Below are positions 9,604-18,497 of a stretch of DNA of 59,807 bases, in pieces. Within the stretch, counting starts at the first letter, position 1; each line of letters opens with the position of its first letter. Origin of the DNA: CAYMEV01 sp964431655 [NCBI: uncultured bacterium] (GTDB lineage Bacteria > CAYMEV01); the NCBI GenBank assembly GCA_964431655.1, contig CAYSKJ010000002.1:10214-70020 (forward strand), in the 5' to 3' direction. The translations under genes were made by a program, and so were the position numbers. The notes under the pieces are model-generated. The model was not told the origin of the DNA and searched no databases. It saw only the letters and a program-made list of their open reading frames with translations.

Positions 9604-10764
9604 CTAAAGTATGAATTCTATCTTAATGGTGGTGCCTTCCCTGTACTCGCTTTTAACATATATCTGGCCCGAATGCAGGGCTGCTATCTCCTGGACAATG
9701 CTTAATCCGAGTCCCAGCCCGTCAGATTTCTGAGCATCATCATCATTGACCATGAAGAATTTTTCAAAGATTCTCTGCAGGTCCTTCTGCTTTATTCCAC
9801 AGCCAGTATCCTTTATGGATATACTCAGTGTCTCGTCGGTCTTAAACAGGACAGCTTCTATCTTGCCGTTCTGTTTATTGAACTTTATGGCATTGCAGAC
9901 AAGATGGTCAAACATTTCGGACATAAGGTTCTTGTCGCCTTTGAACACAATTTTATCATTATTGGATTTGAAGGACACAGAGATATTCTTCTTTGCCAGC
10001 TGATTCTTATAATTCTTGAATGCATCCTTGAGAAGGTCCTTTATCTCGAAGTTCTCAATATAGGGCTTGACTTTGCCCAACTCGAGCTTTGAACAGAGTA
10101 TGATGGAGTGGAGAAGGCTGTGCAGTTTATCGGACTCGCTCTTGATAGTGGTAAGGTATTCCTTGATAATATCTTTCTCAAGCTTTTCTTCCACCATGAG
10201 AAGGTCCACATAACCGCTTATTACAGTAAGAGGGGTCTTAAGATTATAGCTGAACTCCGATATGAAGCTGGATTTTGTCTTGTCAATCTCAGCCAGTCTT
10301 TCATTAAGGTCCTCCAGCTGGACCACATAGCCCTTGAGCTCCTGCATAAGCTTCTGGTTGTTGCGCTTTAAGTTTATCTTCTCTATGGCATTCCTTAGAA
10401 CAATCTTTATCTGCTCCACCACAAGGGGCTTTTTGAGAAAATCATATACCCCCTTTTTAATTGCCTCAATGGCATAATCCATGGATGGGTAGGCAGTCAT
10501 TATAATAATAGCTGAATCAGGGGAAACCTCGTTAATCTCGTCCATTATCTCAAGTCCCGTTTTGCCGGGCATCATGATATCAAGAAAGATAACATCCACC
10601 TTGCCGGGGTCCTGTTTGATAATATCAAGGGCTTCATCCGCATTTGCGGCTGACATAATCTGATAGCCCTCATCCTCCAGAAGGTCATTGAACAGCTCCC
10701 TTATAAGATGCTCATCATCAACAACCAATACATTGCCTCTGTTGGTCTGACTGTTCTCTATCAA
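9604..10764 (-). CDS. REC-histidine kinase hybrid with Tyr in place of the H-box His
   Basis: A soluble signalling protein of 386 residues. A receiver domain (about 10-125) has acidic residues D16 and D17, phospho-acceptor D62 and Lys112 in KKPL. A coiled linker (about 125-165) follows. The H-box then reads FSYNLKTPLT, with Tyr173 (codon TAT) where histidine kinases carry the phosphorylated His (CAT or CAC). The C-terminal ATPase domain looks intact, with an N-box (NAIKFN), a G1 box (DTGCGI), an F-box (FEKFF) and a G2 box (GLGLGLS). The protein could therefore bind ATP but should not autophosphorylate in the usual way. It lies 84 bases downstream of a receiver-only gene and is probably co-transcribed. 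It could instead be a phosphatase, a scaffold or a kinase acting on another protein. Confidence 0.9.
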   Translation of the reverse strand: MIENSQTNRGNVLVVDDEHLIRELFNDLLEDEGYQIMSAANADEALDIIKQDPGKVDVIFLDIMMPGKTGLEIMDEINEVSPDSAIIIMTAYPSMDYAIEAIKKGVYDFLKKPLVVEQIKIVLRNAIEKINLKRNNQKLMQELKGYVVQLEDLNERLAEIDKTKSSFISEFSYNLKTPLTVISGYVDLLMVEEKLEKDIIKEYLTTIKSESDKLHSLLHSIILCSKLELGKVKPYIENFEIKDLLKDAFKNYKNQLAKKNISVSFKSNNDKIVFKGDKNLMSEMFDHLVCNAIKFNKQNGKIEAVLFKTDETLSISIKDTGCGIKQKDLQRIFEKFFMVNDDDAQKSDGLGLGLSIVQEIAALHSGQIYVKSEYREGTTIKIEFIL

Positions 10765-10848
10765 TTTAGAAGCTCCTTTTCATTTACTTATGCCCAGGAA
10801 TCTCTCCCCGGAAAATAACATTATTATAAACATAAATCAACTAATTCA

Positions 10849-11223
10849 TCAATTAAAATTATTATCAGAAATGGCTTTAAGGATCTCGGATATCTTGAAA
10901 GGCTTAGGAATGATATTCTTTATTCCTAGGGATTTAAGTATTTTAACATTATCCCTGCTCAGACAGGCTGAAATAACGATAATCTTCTGGGATGGATTAT
11001 TGCCGAGTATTATCCTCGATGCTTCAATACCGTCCATGACTGGCAGCATAAGATCCATGAAAATCACGTCATAGTGCTTGTTTGTAACCATGTTAACTGC
11101 CTGTTCCCCGTTTACAGCCGCATCAACGCTGAAACCGTGTATTTTTAATACATCCGATATAAGATTACGGGTGTCATTATTATCTTCGACTATAAGGATA
11201 AATCTGTTTTCTGCACTGCTCAT
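10849..11223 (-). CDS. Single-domain response regulator (CheY-like)
   Basis: A receiver domain of 124 residues with no output domain. It has the acidic pair E13 and D14 in VEDN, phospho-acceptor D57 in FMDLMLP, the switch residue region VISA near 84-87 and Lys107 in PKPF. A good promoter lies just upstream. It precedes the REC-kinase hybrid in the same direction, so the pair may form a phosphorelay, although that kinase lacks its His. It is probably phosphorylated by another kinase or by small phosphodonors. Confidence 0.92.
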   Translation of the reverse strand: MSSAENRFILIVEDNNDTRNLISDVLKIHGFSVDAAVNGEQAVNMVTNKHYDVIFMDLMLPVMDGIEASRIILGNNPSQKIIVISACLSRDNVKILKSLGIKNIIPKPFKISEILKAISDNNFN

Positions 11224-11260
11224 AACAATGGACTCCGGCCCTCAATGCTTTAAACATATA

Positions 11261-11289
11261 ATATTATTTGGGAAACTCAGATTTGTCAA
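11261..11289 (-). promoter_or_regulatory. Sigma70-type promoter for the response regulator/kinase pair
   Basis: On the minus strand TTGACA (11289-11284) is followed by 17 bases and TAATAT (11266-11261). The predicted transcript begins about 30 bases before the ATG at 11223. Confidence 0.7.
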
Positions 11290-11401
11290 AATTTATTTTC
11301 CTTTGATGTTGAACGCCTGCTCAGGTTCAAATCTGCAGGGATAAGCCCTCTGGAAATATTTGATATTATTACCCCGCATGGAAAAATATCTATATTTTAT
11401 A

Positions 11402-11429
11402 TTGATTTATATGATATTATAATTATAAT
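11402..11429 (+). promoter_or_regulatory. Sigma70-type promoter for the AMIN-rib operon
   Basis: TTGATT (11402-11407), a 16-base spacer and TATAAT (11424-11429). Transcription would start near 11436, which places the longer possible start at 11430 outside the message and supports the start at 11469. I see no FMN riboswitch between here and ribD. Confidence 0.68.
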
Positions 11430-11468
11430 TTGATTATAGTGATATACCCTAATACATTGGAGGGTTGT

Positions 11469-13124
11469 ATGAAGTATTTATATTGCAGGTTCTTTTGTAT
11501 CGTCTTGGCAATGCTTGTTTTTTATTTACCCGGGCTGGCTGTTAATATAGACGATATCACAATAAATACCCAAAGCGAACTTACCATAATCAGCTTTGTT
11601 TTTGACTCAGAAACAGACATCCCCTTCAGAAAATTTACCCTGGCCGATCCGGAGAGGATATACTTTGACCTGTCAGGCACATCCAAAGCCGCCCAGCTTT
11701 CCAGCCTGATAGTCAATGATGACAGGATAGACCAGATAAGGCTTGGAAATCCGGATCCCTCAACTGTACGCATTGTTTTTGAAATAACCGGTTACAGGGC
11801 CGGTGAACTGAATACTGACCACAGGTTTGAAGCAAACAACCTCTATTATGTTATTGCCAACCCTGATCATCAGATAATCATGGATGATATAATCAATAAA
11901 TACATATTGCAGACCATACCGCCTCAAGAAGAGGATGATATGACCGGTACCGCCCCGGAAGATGACTACATAAACGCGGATAAGGAACCAATAGAAGACA
12001 AACAAGAGGAGAGCTCTGATATGAAAATAGAAAGTGATATTCAGTCTTTTCAATCCCTTCCATTTTTACCGGATTCTGTAAATAATTTTCTATTCAATGA
12101 GATATTCCCCGGCTTTTATACCCTGTATGCATTGGGAATTGCCCTGATACTGATACTATTACTGCTTTTCCTTAGAAAAAAACCCAAAAAGAAGCCTGCC
12201 ATGAATCATAGGGATAAATACGCGGAAGCTGATTCCTATGAAGAGGAAACAGCTCCTGAAGAAAGCACTGAAGATCTCTATGGCCTTGAAACTGATGAAC
12301 AGCAGGACGGCGGCGGCAATCTGCTTTTTGATGATACACAGCAGGATTTCACTGCCTCCGAGGAAGATGATGAACTGGATGTTGCAGAAATAGTGGATGA
12401 AGAAAACGGACCAGAAGCAGAATTCAGGGATACTGAGACAGCCGAAGAAGAAGAGTCCGCTCCGCCAGTTTCAGGATACAGTGAAAGCATGGAAGGTTTT
12501 GATGATTCCAGGGGAGAGATTGAGCAGGAGATAGAAAAAAGCCTGGATATCTTTGAAGAAGCAAAAACAAACGTGAACAATGATCAGGACCGGGAGATCC
12601 TGATAAAGCTTGATGAGAAGGAACTAAGCGAAAAGACACTGGAAGAAAGCCTCAATGAGTCCTTCCGCTACTACCCCCTGAAGGTCGGGAACGGCTGGGT
12701 CTGGAGATACAAGAACAGCCTGAGGAAAAGGATGATAATCGGGAAGAAGGAACTCCAGGGCAAGGGAGAAGTGTACAAGATCAAGGAAACAGTCCGCATC
12801 GGTGAACATAAAAAACAGACCATATGGTATATCTACAAATCCAATAAAGGCATTATAGAAAAAGCAGATCAGTATAAGAAAAAAATCCTTGCCTTCCCCA
12901 TAAAGCTTAATAAAAAATGGGAAGATGACAGCAATAATTATGAGATCATAGGTTTAAACGATACAGTGAACAACTTTGACAAATGCCTTAAAATACAGGT
13001 ATCACCCAAAGATATACCTATAAAGAGATACATCTATTTCAAGAAGGATGTCGGCCTTATCATGGATGAGGCAAAGGAAGAGCTTATAAAATACAAGATA
13101 GACGGCGTAGAGTTCAGCATTTAA
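11469..13124 (+). CDS. Membrane-anchored AMIN-domain protein with acidic linker and C-terminal GNxW-type domain
   Basis: The start at 11469 has GGAGG five to six bases upstream and gives a clean signal peptide (residues 1-25); the longer frame from 11430 would begin inside the promoter. Residues 25-135 resemble an AMIN domain (the peptidoglycan-associated N-terminal domain of AmiC and PilQ-type secretins), with FTLADPERIYFDL as its core. A transmembrane helix at about 217-237 is followed by RKKPKKK, then a very acidic linker to about 395. A C-terminal domain (about 400-551) begins YYPLKVGNGWVW, like extracellular beta-rich domains of some lipoproteins. By the positive-inside rule this last domain should be cytoplasmic. 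The exact role is unknown; an envelope sensor or scaffold is possible. ribD follows 14 bases later. Confidence 0.82.
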   Translation: MKYLYCRFFCIVLAMLVFYLPGLAVNIDDITINTQSELTIISFVFDSETDIPFRKFTLADPERIYFDLSGTSKAAQLSSLIVNDDRIDQIRLGNPDPSTVRIVFEITGYRAGELNTDHRFEANNLYYVIANPDHQIIMDDIINKYILQTIPPQEEDDMTGTAPEDDYINADKEPIEDKQEESSDMKIESDIQSFQSLPFLPDSVNNFLFNEIFPGFYTLYALGIALILILLLLFLRKKPKKKPAMNHRDKYAEADSYEEETAPEESTEDLYGLETDEQQDGGGNLLFDDTQQDFTASEEDDELDVAEIVDEENGPEAEFRDTETAEEEESAPPVSGYSESMEGFDDSRGEIEQEIEKSLDIFEEAKTNVNNDQDREILIKLDEKELSEKTLEESLNESFRYYPLKVGNGWVWRYKNSLRKRMIIGKKELQGKGEVYKIKETVRIGEHKKQTIWYIYKSNKGIIEKADQYKKKILAFPIKLNKKWEDDSNNYEIIGLNDTVNNFDKCLKIQVSPKDIPIKRYIYFKKDVGLIMDEAKEELIKYKIDGVEFSI

Positions 13125-13138
13125 GCAATATTTTAAAA

Positions 13139-14206
13139 ATGACATCCCATGACCATTATATGCAGACTGCCATTAATCTTTCCCTCAAGGGACTGGGGTA
13201 TGCGCAACCGAACCCTCTCGTGGGCTGTGTTCTCGTCCATAATGACAGAGTTATATCCCGGGGGTATCACCAGAAATACGGAGGCCCTCATGCAGAAAGG
13301 ATCTGCCTTGAAGACATAGATCCTCCGCCGGAATCCACCCTTTATGTCAACCTTGAGCCATGCTCTCACTATGGCAAAACCCCTCCATGCACCGACCTGA
13401 TCATTGAAAAGAAAGTCTCAAGGGTAGTAATTTCAAATATAGACCCTAATCCCCTTGTAAACGGAAAGGGAGTAAAGAAACTTCAGGAAAGGAATATCGA
13501 GGTAATCTGCAGTGTTCTTTCCGAAAAAGGCCTTTACTTAAACAGGGCTTACTTCCACTATATAAAAACCGGCCTTCCCTATATAACATTAAAGCTGGGA
13601 AGTACCCTGGACGGTAAGATTGCTGACAGGGAATACAGCTCACAATGGATAACAAACGAGAAATCAAGAATGAAGGCCCACTGGCTCAGGGGTATAAACA
13701 GGGCTATAATGGTCGGTCTGAATACCTTCATGACTGACCGCCCGAGGCTTGATGCAAGGTTTCCGTACAGGCGGATGCCAAATCCAGTCAGGATTATCCT
13801 TGACAGGAACCTGAAGCTCAGAAGCAGTTTACCCCTTCTAAATGATAAGAGGGATACTCTGCTGTACAGCCATGAAAACCAGGAGGATGTCTCCCTGCCG
13901 GAGAATGTCCTGTTTATTAAGATTGACAGGGAAAGTGATATACTCACAGAAGCCGTAATAGACATGGGAAAGAGGTCTATTTCAACTCTTCTGGTTGAAG
14001 GAGGCGGTCGAATGGCCTTTGAGCTGTTAAAAAGGAAACTGGTAAATGAAATACATATAACCTATGCACCCAAGATTCTGGGGGGTGATGAGAGCATATC
14101 CCTGTTCAGAGGGGACGGCTTCCTCCTTGCAGAATCAGTCAGGCTGAAAAATTACAGGATTTACAGGTTTGATGAAGATTTTGAAATAGAGGGGTATTTC
14201 GAATAA
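13139..14206 (+). CDS. ribD: Bifunctional diaminohydroxyphosphoribosylaminopyrimidine deaminase/reductase
   Basis: Catalyses the second and third steps of riboflavin synthesis from GTP. The deaminase domain (1-about 145) shows PNPLVGCV, the zinc-site GGPHAE and EPCSHYGKTPPC. The reductase domain (about 150-355) has a DHFR-like fold with LKLGSTLDGKIA, ITNEKSR and VEGGGRMAF. The 355-residue length is typical. The chosen ATG gives the standard N-terminus, although the upstream ribosome binding site is weak; it may be translated by coupling to the AMIN gene. It overlaps ribE by one base. Confidence 0.97.
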   Translation: MTSHDHYMQTAINLSLKGLGYAQPNPLVGCVLVHNDRVISRGYHQKYGGPHAERICLEDIDPPPESTLYVNLEPCSHYGKTPPCTDLIIEKKVSRVVISNIDPNPLVNGKGVKKLQERNIEVICSVLSEKGLYLNRAYFHYIKTGLPYITLKLGSTLDGKIADREYSSQWITNEKSRMKAHWLRGINRAIMVGLNTFMTDRPRLDARFPYRRMPNPVRIILDRNLKLRSSLPLLNDKRDTLLYSHENQEDVSLPENVLFIKIDRESDILTEAVIDMGKRSISTLLVEGGGRMAFELLKRKLVNEIHITYAPKILGGDESISLFRGDGFLLAESVRLKNYRIYRFDEDFEIEGYFE

Positions 14207-14853
14207 TGTTTACAGGCATAATAGGAGAAACGGGTAAAATTGCATCTCTGCAGAGACATGGTGAAGGCTACCGCATTTCCATTAAGTCGGAAAAAATCCT
14301 GAAAGAGCTTGCCCTGGGCGACAGTATTGCCGTAAACGGCATCTGCCTGACGGTAACGTGGATATCAGACAACTCCTTCTCCGCTGATATCTCCAGAGAA
14401 ACATATGAGCGGACCTCAATTCCCTTCAGCAAGGAGGGCTTCATGGTCAACCTGGAGACGCCCTGCAAGCCTGACAGCTTTTTAAGCGGTCACATTGTCT
14501 CAGGGCATATTGACACTACCGCTGTAATAACTGGCATCCATAAAAAAAAGGAATTTTGTGAGATGACCTTTGAGCTTAAAGAGGCCAGAGACCGCAAGTA
14601 TATAATTGAAAAGGGCAGTATAGCTGTAAACGGCGTATCCCTGACAATTTACAATGTCCAGGGCTCCATATTTTCAGTGTCAATCATACCTGAGACATCA
14701 GGCAGGACCAGCCTTCCGCATCTCAGCGAAGGCATGACTGTGAATATTGAATTTGACATAATAGGAAAATATATTATAAAGTGGTTAGAAGAAAGACCTG
14801 AAACCAGAAACAGCAATATCAGCAGTCTTCTTCATAAGTCGGGATTCATCTGA
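14206..14853 (+). CDS. ribE: Riboflavin synthase, alpha chain
   Basis: Dismutates two lumazine molecules into riboflavin and the pyrimidine precursor. It has the usual two-lobed structure. The N-terminal barrel begins with MFTGIIGETG and carries VNGICLTV. The C-terminal barrel repeats the pattern with VNGVSLTI, and the linker contains SGHIVSGHID. The 215-residue length is normal. The ATG overlaps the ribD stop (TAATG). The next gene, ribBA, is 57 bases downstream in the same operon. Confidence 0.97.
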   Translation: MFTGIIGETGKIASLQRHGEGYRISIKSEKILKELALGDSIAVNGICLTVTWISDNSFSADISRETYERTSIPFSKEGFMVNLETPCKPDSFLSGHIVSGHIDTTAVITGIHKKKEFCEMTFELKEARDRKYIIEKGSIAVNGVSLTIYNVQGSIFSVSIIPETSGRTSLPHLSEGMTVNIEFDIIGKYIIKWLEERPETRNSNISSLLHKSGFI

Positions 14854-14910
14854 TCCCCGAATTATTTCAGCGGGTTATTAAAAACCCTCAGAATTTCAGG
14901 AGGATGTATA

Positions 14911-16113
14911 TTGAGTATAATATCAATTGAACAGTCCATAGAAGAATTAAAGCAGGGTAAATTCATAATAATTGTTGACAGCGAAGACAGGGAAAACGAG
15001 GGTGATTTATGCATTGCAGCCGAGATGGTCACCCCGGAGAAAATAAACTTCATGGCAACCCACGGCAGGGGGCTTATCTGCCTTCCCATGCAGGCCGAGA
15101 GGCTTAATGAGCTTAAAATACCAATGATGGTAACGGAAAACACATCAAGGTTTGAGACAGCCTTTACTGTGAGCATAGAGGCAAAAGAGGGAATTTCCAC
15201 GGGTATATCAGCTTTCGATCGCGCCAGGACCATTTTAACGGCAATAGACCCTAAAACCAGACCCCAGGATATCGTTAAACCCGGCCATATCTTTCCCCTG
15301 AGGGCAAAAAAGGGCGGTGTCCTGGTCCGTGCCGGACAGACCGAGGCGAGCATAGACCTGGCCAGACTTGCAGGGCTGTATCCTTCAGCAGTAATATGTG
15401 AAATAATGAAAGATGACGGCACAATGGCAAGGATGCCCGACCTAATTGAATTCAGCAAAATACATAATATAAACATAATCACCATTGAAGAGCTTATCCG
15501 GTACAGGACAAGCAAAGAAAGCCTTGTATCAAGGGTAGCTGAATCAGTTATGCCTACCCGTCACGGAAGGTTCAAAATTATCATCTACAGAAACGAAGTG
15601 GACACCAAGGAGAATATTGCTCTTATATACGGAGATATAGCAAATAAGGACAGTGTCCTGGTCAGGGTACACTCCCAGTGCATAACAGGAGAGGTCTTCC
15701 ATAGCCTGCGCTGTGACTGCGGGCAGCAGCTTGACAACGCCATGAGCCTTATTGCAAAGTCTGGAAGCGGTGTCCTGCTTTACATAAAGCAGGAGGGCAG
15801 AGGGATAGGCCTTGCCAACAAGATTAAGGCCTATCACCTGCAGGATAACGGGCTGGATACTGTGGAAGCCAATATCAAGCTGGGGTTCAAGCCCGATCTC
15901 AGGGATTACGGCATAGGCGCTCAGATACTCAAGGACCTTGGAATAACCAGTATGAACCTGCTGACAAATAATCCCAGGAAGATAATAGGGCTGGAGGGCT
16001 ATGGGATTAAGGTCCTAAAGAGGATACCCCTTGAAATAGAACCCACGAAAGAAAATAAGGACTACCTGAAAATAAAAAAAGAAAAATTAGGCCATTTACT
16101 GGAGAAGGTGTAA
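14911..16113 (+). CDS. ribBA: Fused DHBP synthase/GTP cyclohydrolase II (TTG start)
   Basis: Supplies both precursors of riboflavin. The RibB half (1-about 205) makes dihydroxybutanone phosphate from ribulose 5-phosphate and has [11 protein letters not shown] and [12 protein letters not shown]. The RibA half (about 206-400) opens GTP and has the zinc cysteines in [15 protein letters not shown], then QEGRGIGL and [10 protein letters not shown]. The start is a TTG, because AGGAGG (14898-14903) lies seven bases before it and the nearby ATG at 14904 is out of frame. It is followed after three bases by ribH. Confidence 0.97.
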   Translation: MSIISIEQSIEELKQGKFIIIVDSEDRENEGDLCIAAEMVTPEKINFMATHGRGLICLPMQAERLNELKIPMMVTENTSRFETAFTVSIEAKEGISTGISAFDRARTILTAIDPKTRPQDIVKPGHIFPLRAKKGGVLVRAGQTEASIDLARLAGLYPSAVICEIMKDDGTMARMPDLIEFSKIHNINIITIEELIRYRTSKESLVSRVAESVMPTRHGRFKIIIYRNEVDTKENIALIYGDIANKDSVLVRVHSQCITGEVFHSLRCDCGQQLDNAMSLIAKSGSGVLLYIKQEGRGIGLANKIKAYHLQDNGLDTVEANIKLGFKPDLRDYGIGAQILKDLGITSMNLLTNNPRKIIGLEGYGIKVLKRIPLEIEPTKENKDYLKIKKEKLGHLLEKV

Positions 16114-16116
16114 AAT

Positions 16117-16602
16117 ATGAAGGAATATCATGGAAAACTGGATGCCAAGGGTCTTAGATTCGCAGTTATCCTGCCCCGCTTTAACGACTTTATAGGTCAG
16201 AAGCTTCTGGAAGGCTGTGTGGACGCCATAAAGCGCCATAATGGAAATGAAGACGATATCAGCCTGTTCAGGGTCCCGGGGGCCTTTGAGATTCCCCAGA
16301 CCGCCAGGCTTCTGCTGAAGAATGGAAGTTATGATGTTATTATAGCCCTGGGAGCTGTTATCAGGGGTTCCACCTATCATTTTGATATAGTCGCCAATGA
16401 AGCGGCAAAGGGTATCGCAAAACTTTCCCTGGACTATGACACCCCTATAATATTCGGTATACTTACAACGGATACCATAGAACAGGCAATTGAAAGGGCA
16501 GGAACAAAATCAGGAAACAAGGGCTTTGATGCAGCTGCTGCAGGCATTGAACTGGCAAACCTTAAAAAGGAAATACTGAAACTCAGCAAAAAACCCCGAT
16601 GA
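16117..16602 (+). CDS. ribH: 6,7-dimethyl-8-ribityllumazine synthase
   Basis: Condenses the RibA/RibD and RibB products into lumazine, normally as a large hollow shell of pentamers. The 161 residues include FNDFIG near 28, VPGAFEIP near 66, ALGAVIRGSTYHFD (active-site His) near 90-103 and FGILTTDT. It sits between ribBA and nusB, and its stop overlaps the nusB start (ATGA). Confidence 0.97.
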   Translation: MKEYHGKLDAKGLRFAVILPRFNDFIGQKLLEGCVDAIKRHNGNEDDISLFRVPGAFEIPQTARLLLKNGSYDVIIALGAVIRGSTYHFDIVANEAAKGIAKLSLDYDTPIIFGILTTDTIEQAIERAGTKSGNKGFDAAAAGIELANLKKEILKLSKKPR

Positions 16603-17033
16603 GCAGAAAAAAATCAAGGGAATTTGTCCTGCAGATTCTCTACCAGATAGATCTAAGCGATAAATGGGACTCTTATAAAAAGACCATTACAGAATTCTTT
16701 AAAGAAAGAATAACTGAAGAGCCCATAAGGGAATTCAGCGGATATATTATAAACGGCATAATGAAACACAAGGCCTTTATCGATGCCCTTATAGACCAGA
16801 ACACATCCACAAGCTCCATTGAATCCCTGCATTATATTGACAGGAATGTATTGAGGATTGCCCTCTTTGAGCTTTTTTTCTCCGAGCTTGTCCCGATAGA
16901 CGTGGCAATAAACGAGGCTATCAATCTTGCAAAAAAATACGGGGAACAGAAATCGGGAGCCCTCGTGAATGCCATCCTGGACAGCATAAAGAACAAAAAC
17001 CAGGATAAGCTTGAATATAAAAAGGACCTTTAA
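16599..17033 (+). CDS. nusB: Transcription antitermination factor NusB
   Basis: A 144-residue all-helical RNA-binding protein that works with NusE on rRNA operons. It has the N-terminal RKKSREFVLQILYQID, then YIDRNVLRIALFEL and VPIDVAINEAINLAKKYG, and NAILDSI near the end. Placement directly after ribH is common in many bacteria. The four-base overlap with ribH indicates coupled translation. Confidence 0.95.
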   Translation: MSRKKSREFVLQILYQIDLSDKWDSYKKTITEFFKERITEEPIREFSGYIINGIMKHKAFIDALIDQNTSTSSIESLHYIDRNVLRIALFELFFSELVPIDVAINEAINLAKKYGEQKSGALVNAILDSIKNKNQDKLEYKKDL

Positions 17034-17036
17034 CCC

Positions 17037-17786
17037 ATGAAAATTGCTATCATAAGCGACATACACTCCAATCTGGAAGCTCTGGAAAAGGTTATGGAGC
17101 TCTACCAGGCCCGGAAGGCTGAAGCCCTCTTCTTCCTGGGCGATCTTGTCGGCTACGGCCCCTCTCCCTGTGAAGTATGCGAACTTATGAAAGATTTCAT
17201 GCCCAGCTCGGTTATGGGCAATCATGATTATGCTGTCAGCTATGAGAATAACAGCGTTTTGGACACATTCAACCTGTCAGCAAGAGAAATGGTTTTATGG
17301 ACAAGGAACCGGCTGAACGAAAAATCACCTGAATACCTGAAACAGCTGAGAAACCTTCCCCTTTTAAGAGAGTTCTCAAATATGACCTTTGTTCACAGCA
17401 CTCCCTACAGGCCGCATGAATGGAATTATATCTTCAATATCCGGCAGGCCTATTACATGTTTTATGAATTCAAGACCCAGGTCTGCTTTGTAGGCCACTC
17501 TCACCAGCCCTATATCCTTGAGAAGAACCCTAATGACGAGCTGGAGCTCATTGATTCGAATAAAATCAGGATTAAGAAAAACTGCAGGTATATAATTAAC
17601 ATAGGGAGTGTAGGCCAGCCCAGAGACCTGGACAACAGGGCCTGCATAGCTTTTTTGGATATTACATCAGGCACAGGCTCTTATGAGCTTTTCCGCCTTG
17701 AATATGACATCAGCAAAACCCAGCAGAAGATGAAGGAAAGTAACCTTCCCAAATATTTAATTGACAGGCTCAGGGAAGGGAAGTAG
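17037..17786 (+). CDS. Calcineurin-like metallophosphoesterase
   Basis: A 249-residue cytoplasmic phosphoesterase of the YfcE/PrpE-like set. Metal-site blocks appear in order: SDIHSNLEAL, LGDLVGYGP, VMGNHDYAV, FVHSTP and VGHSHQP, ending with INIGSVGQPRD. It starts three bases after nusB, so it is part of the rib operon. It is distinct from the shorter phosphoesterase at 6673-7332. The substrate is unknown; the closest textbook relatives act on nucleotides, phosphodiesters or phosphoproteins. Confidence 0.92.
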   Translation: MKIAIISDIHSNLEALEKVMELYQARKAEALFFLGDLVGYGPSPCEVCELMKDFMPSSVMGNHDYAVSYENNSVLDTFNLSAREMVLWTRNRLNEKSPEYLKQLRNLPLLREFSNMTFVHSTPYRPHEWNYIFNIRQAYYMFYEFKTQVCFVGHSHQPYILEKNPNDELELIDSNKIRIKKNCRYIINIGSVGQPRDLDNRACIAFLDITSGTGSYELFRLEYDISKTQQKMKESNLPKYLIDRLREGK

Positions 17787-17798
17787 ATTATTAACAGT

Positions 17799-18188
17799 AT
17801 GTCTAAGAAGAAGCTTCCTGAAAAGCGTTCCATACTGGTGGTGGAAGACTCCAGCACCATGCGCTCCTTCATTATATCTGCGCTGGAAGAGCTCTCCAAT
17901 ATCACCATACTGGAGTCAGCCAACGGTTTTGAAGCAATTAAGCTCCTTCCCCGCCACAGGATAAACCTTCTCATTACCGATATCAACATGCCCGATATCA
18001 ATGGACTGGAGCTCGTGTCCTTTGTAAGGAAACACCCCCTGTACAAGGATATACCTATTATTATTGTCACCACCGAATCCACCGCCCAGGACCGCAACAG
18101 GGGCCTGTCCCTGGGGGCAAACGAATATATTACCAAACCCTTCCAGAACACCCAGCTGATAACAGCAGTCAAAAGGCTGGTCGGCTGA
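17799..18188 (+). CDS. CheY-like response regulator
   Basis: A receiver-only protein of 129 residues. The acidic pair is in VVEDSS, the phospho-acceptor is D61 in ITDINMP, the switch Thr lies in VTTES, and the conserved Lys is in ITKPF. This is the CheY/PilH pattern. It begins 12 bases after the phosphoesterase in the rib operon. No kinase or chemotaxis gene is adjacent, so the partner is unknown. Confidence 0.92.
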   Translation: MSKKKLPEKRSILVVEDSSTMRSFIISALEELSNITILESANGFEAIKLLPRHRINLLITDINMPDINGLELVSFVRKHPLYKDIPIIIVTTESTAQDRNRGLSLGANEYITKPFQNTQLITAVKRLVG

Positions 18189-18241
18189 TAAATACCCCTG
18201 TAATAAATTTCCGCACCCGGGGAAATACCCTTTTAATTCCA

Positions 18242-18493
18242 GTGACAGTCGTGCCCAACAGCAAGTCGCGATCTATCGCCCTGCATGATGGAACACTTAA
18301 AATCCATATAACAAAACCTCCGGTAGAAGGCAGGGCAAATAAGGCGATTATCGAATATTTATCAAAAATCCTGAGGATAAAAAAGAGCTCTATAACCATA
18401 GACAAAGGTGCAGTAAGCAAATCCAAGCTCATTGCCATAGAGGATATGGAAGCCGGGGAATTCCTGAAGGCAATAATAGAACTGACCGGATAG
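18242..18493 (+). CDS. DUF167 (YggU-family) protein
   Basis: A small conserved protein of 83 residues from a GTG start. The family signature is clear: VPNSKSRSI at the start, then KPPVEGRANKAIIEYLSKIL, and KSKLIAIE near the end. The family has a known fold but no settled function. The start is uncertain: the frame stays open upstream past 18185 without an ATG, and no ribosome binding site is well spaced to the GTG. It ends four bases from the convergent methyltransferase, leaving no room for a terminator. Confidence 0.8.
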   Translation: MTVVPNSKSRSIALHDGTLKIHITKPPVEGRANKAIIEYLSKILRIKKSSITIDKGAVSKSKLIAIEDMEAGEFLKAIIELTG

Positions 18494-18497
18494 TCCG

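Noticed and set aside
11310-11345. tRNA-like GGTTCAAATC segment
   Set aside because: No matching acceptor stem, D-arm or anticodon arm could be built around it.
13125-13138. Possible FMN riboswitch for ribD
   Set aside because: Only 14 bases separate ribD from the upstream gene, and no RFN-like conserved pattern was seen in the 11224-11468 gap either.
14862-15515. A 217-codon minus-strand frame
   Set aside because: Shadow of ribBA, rich in serine and without recognisable domains.
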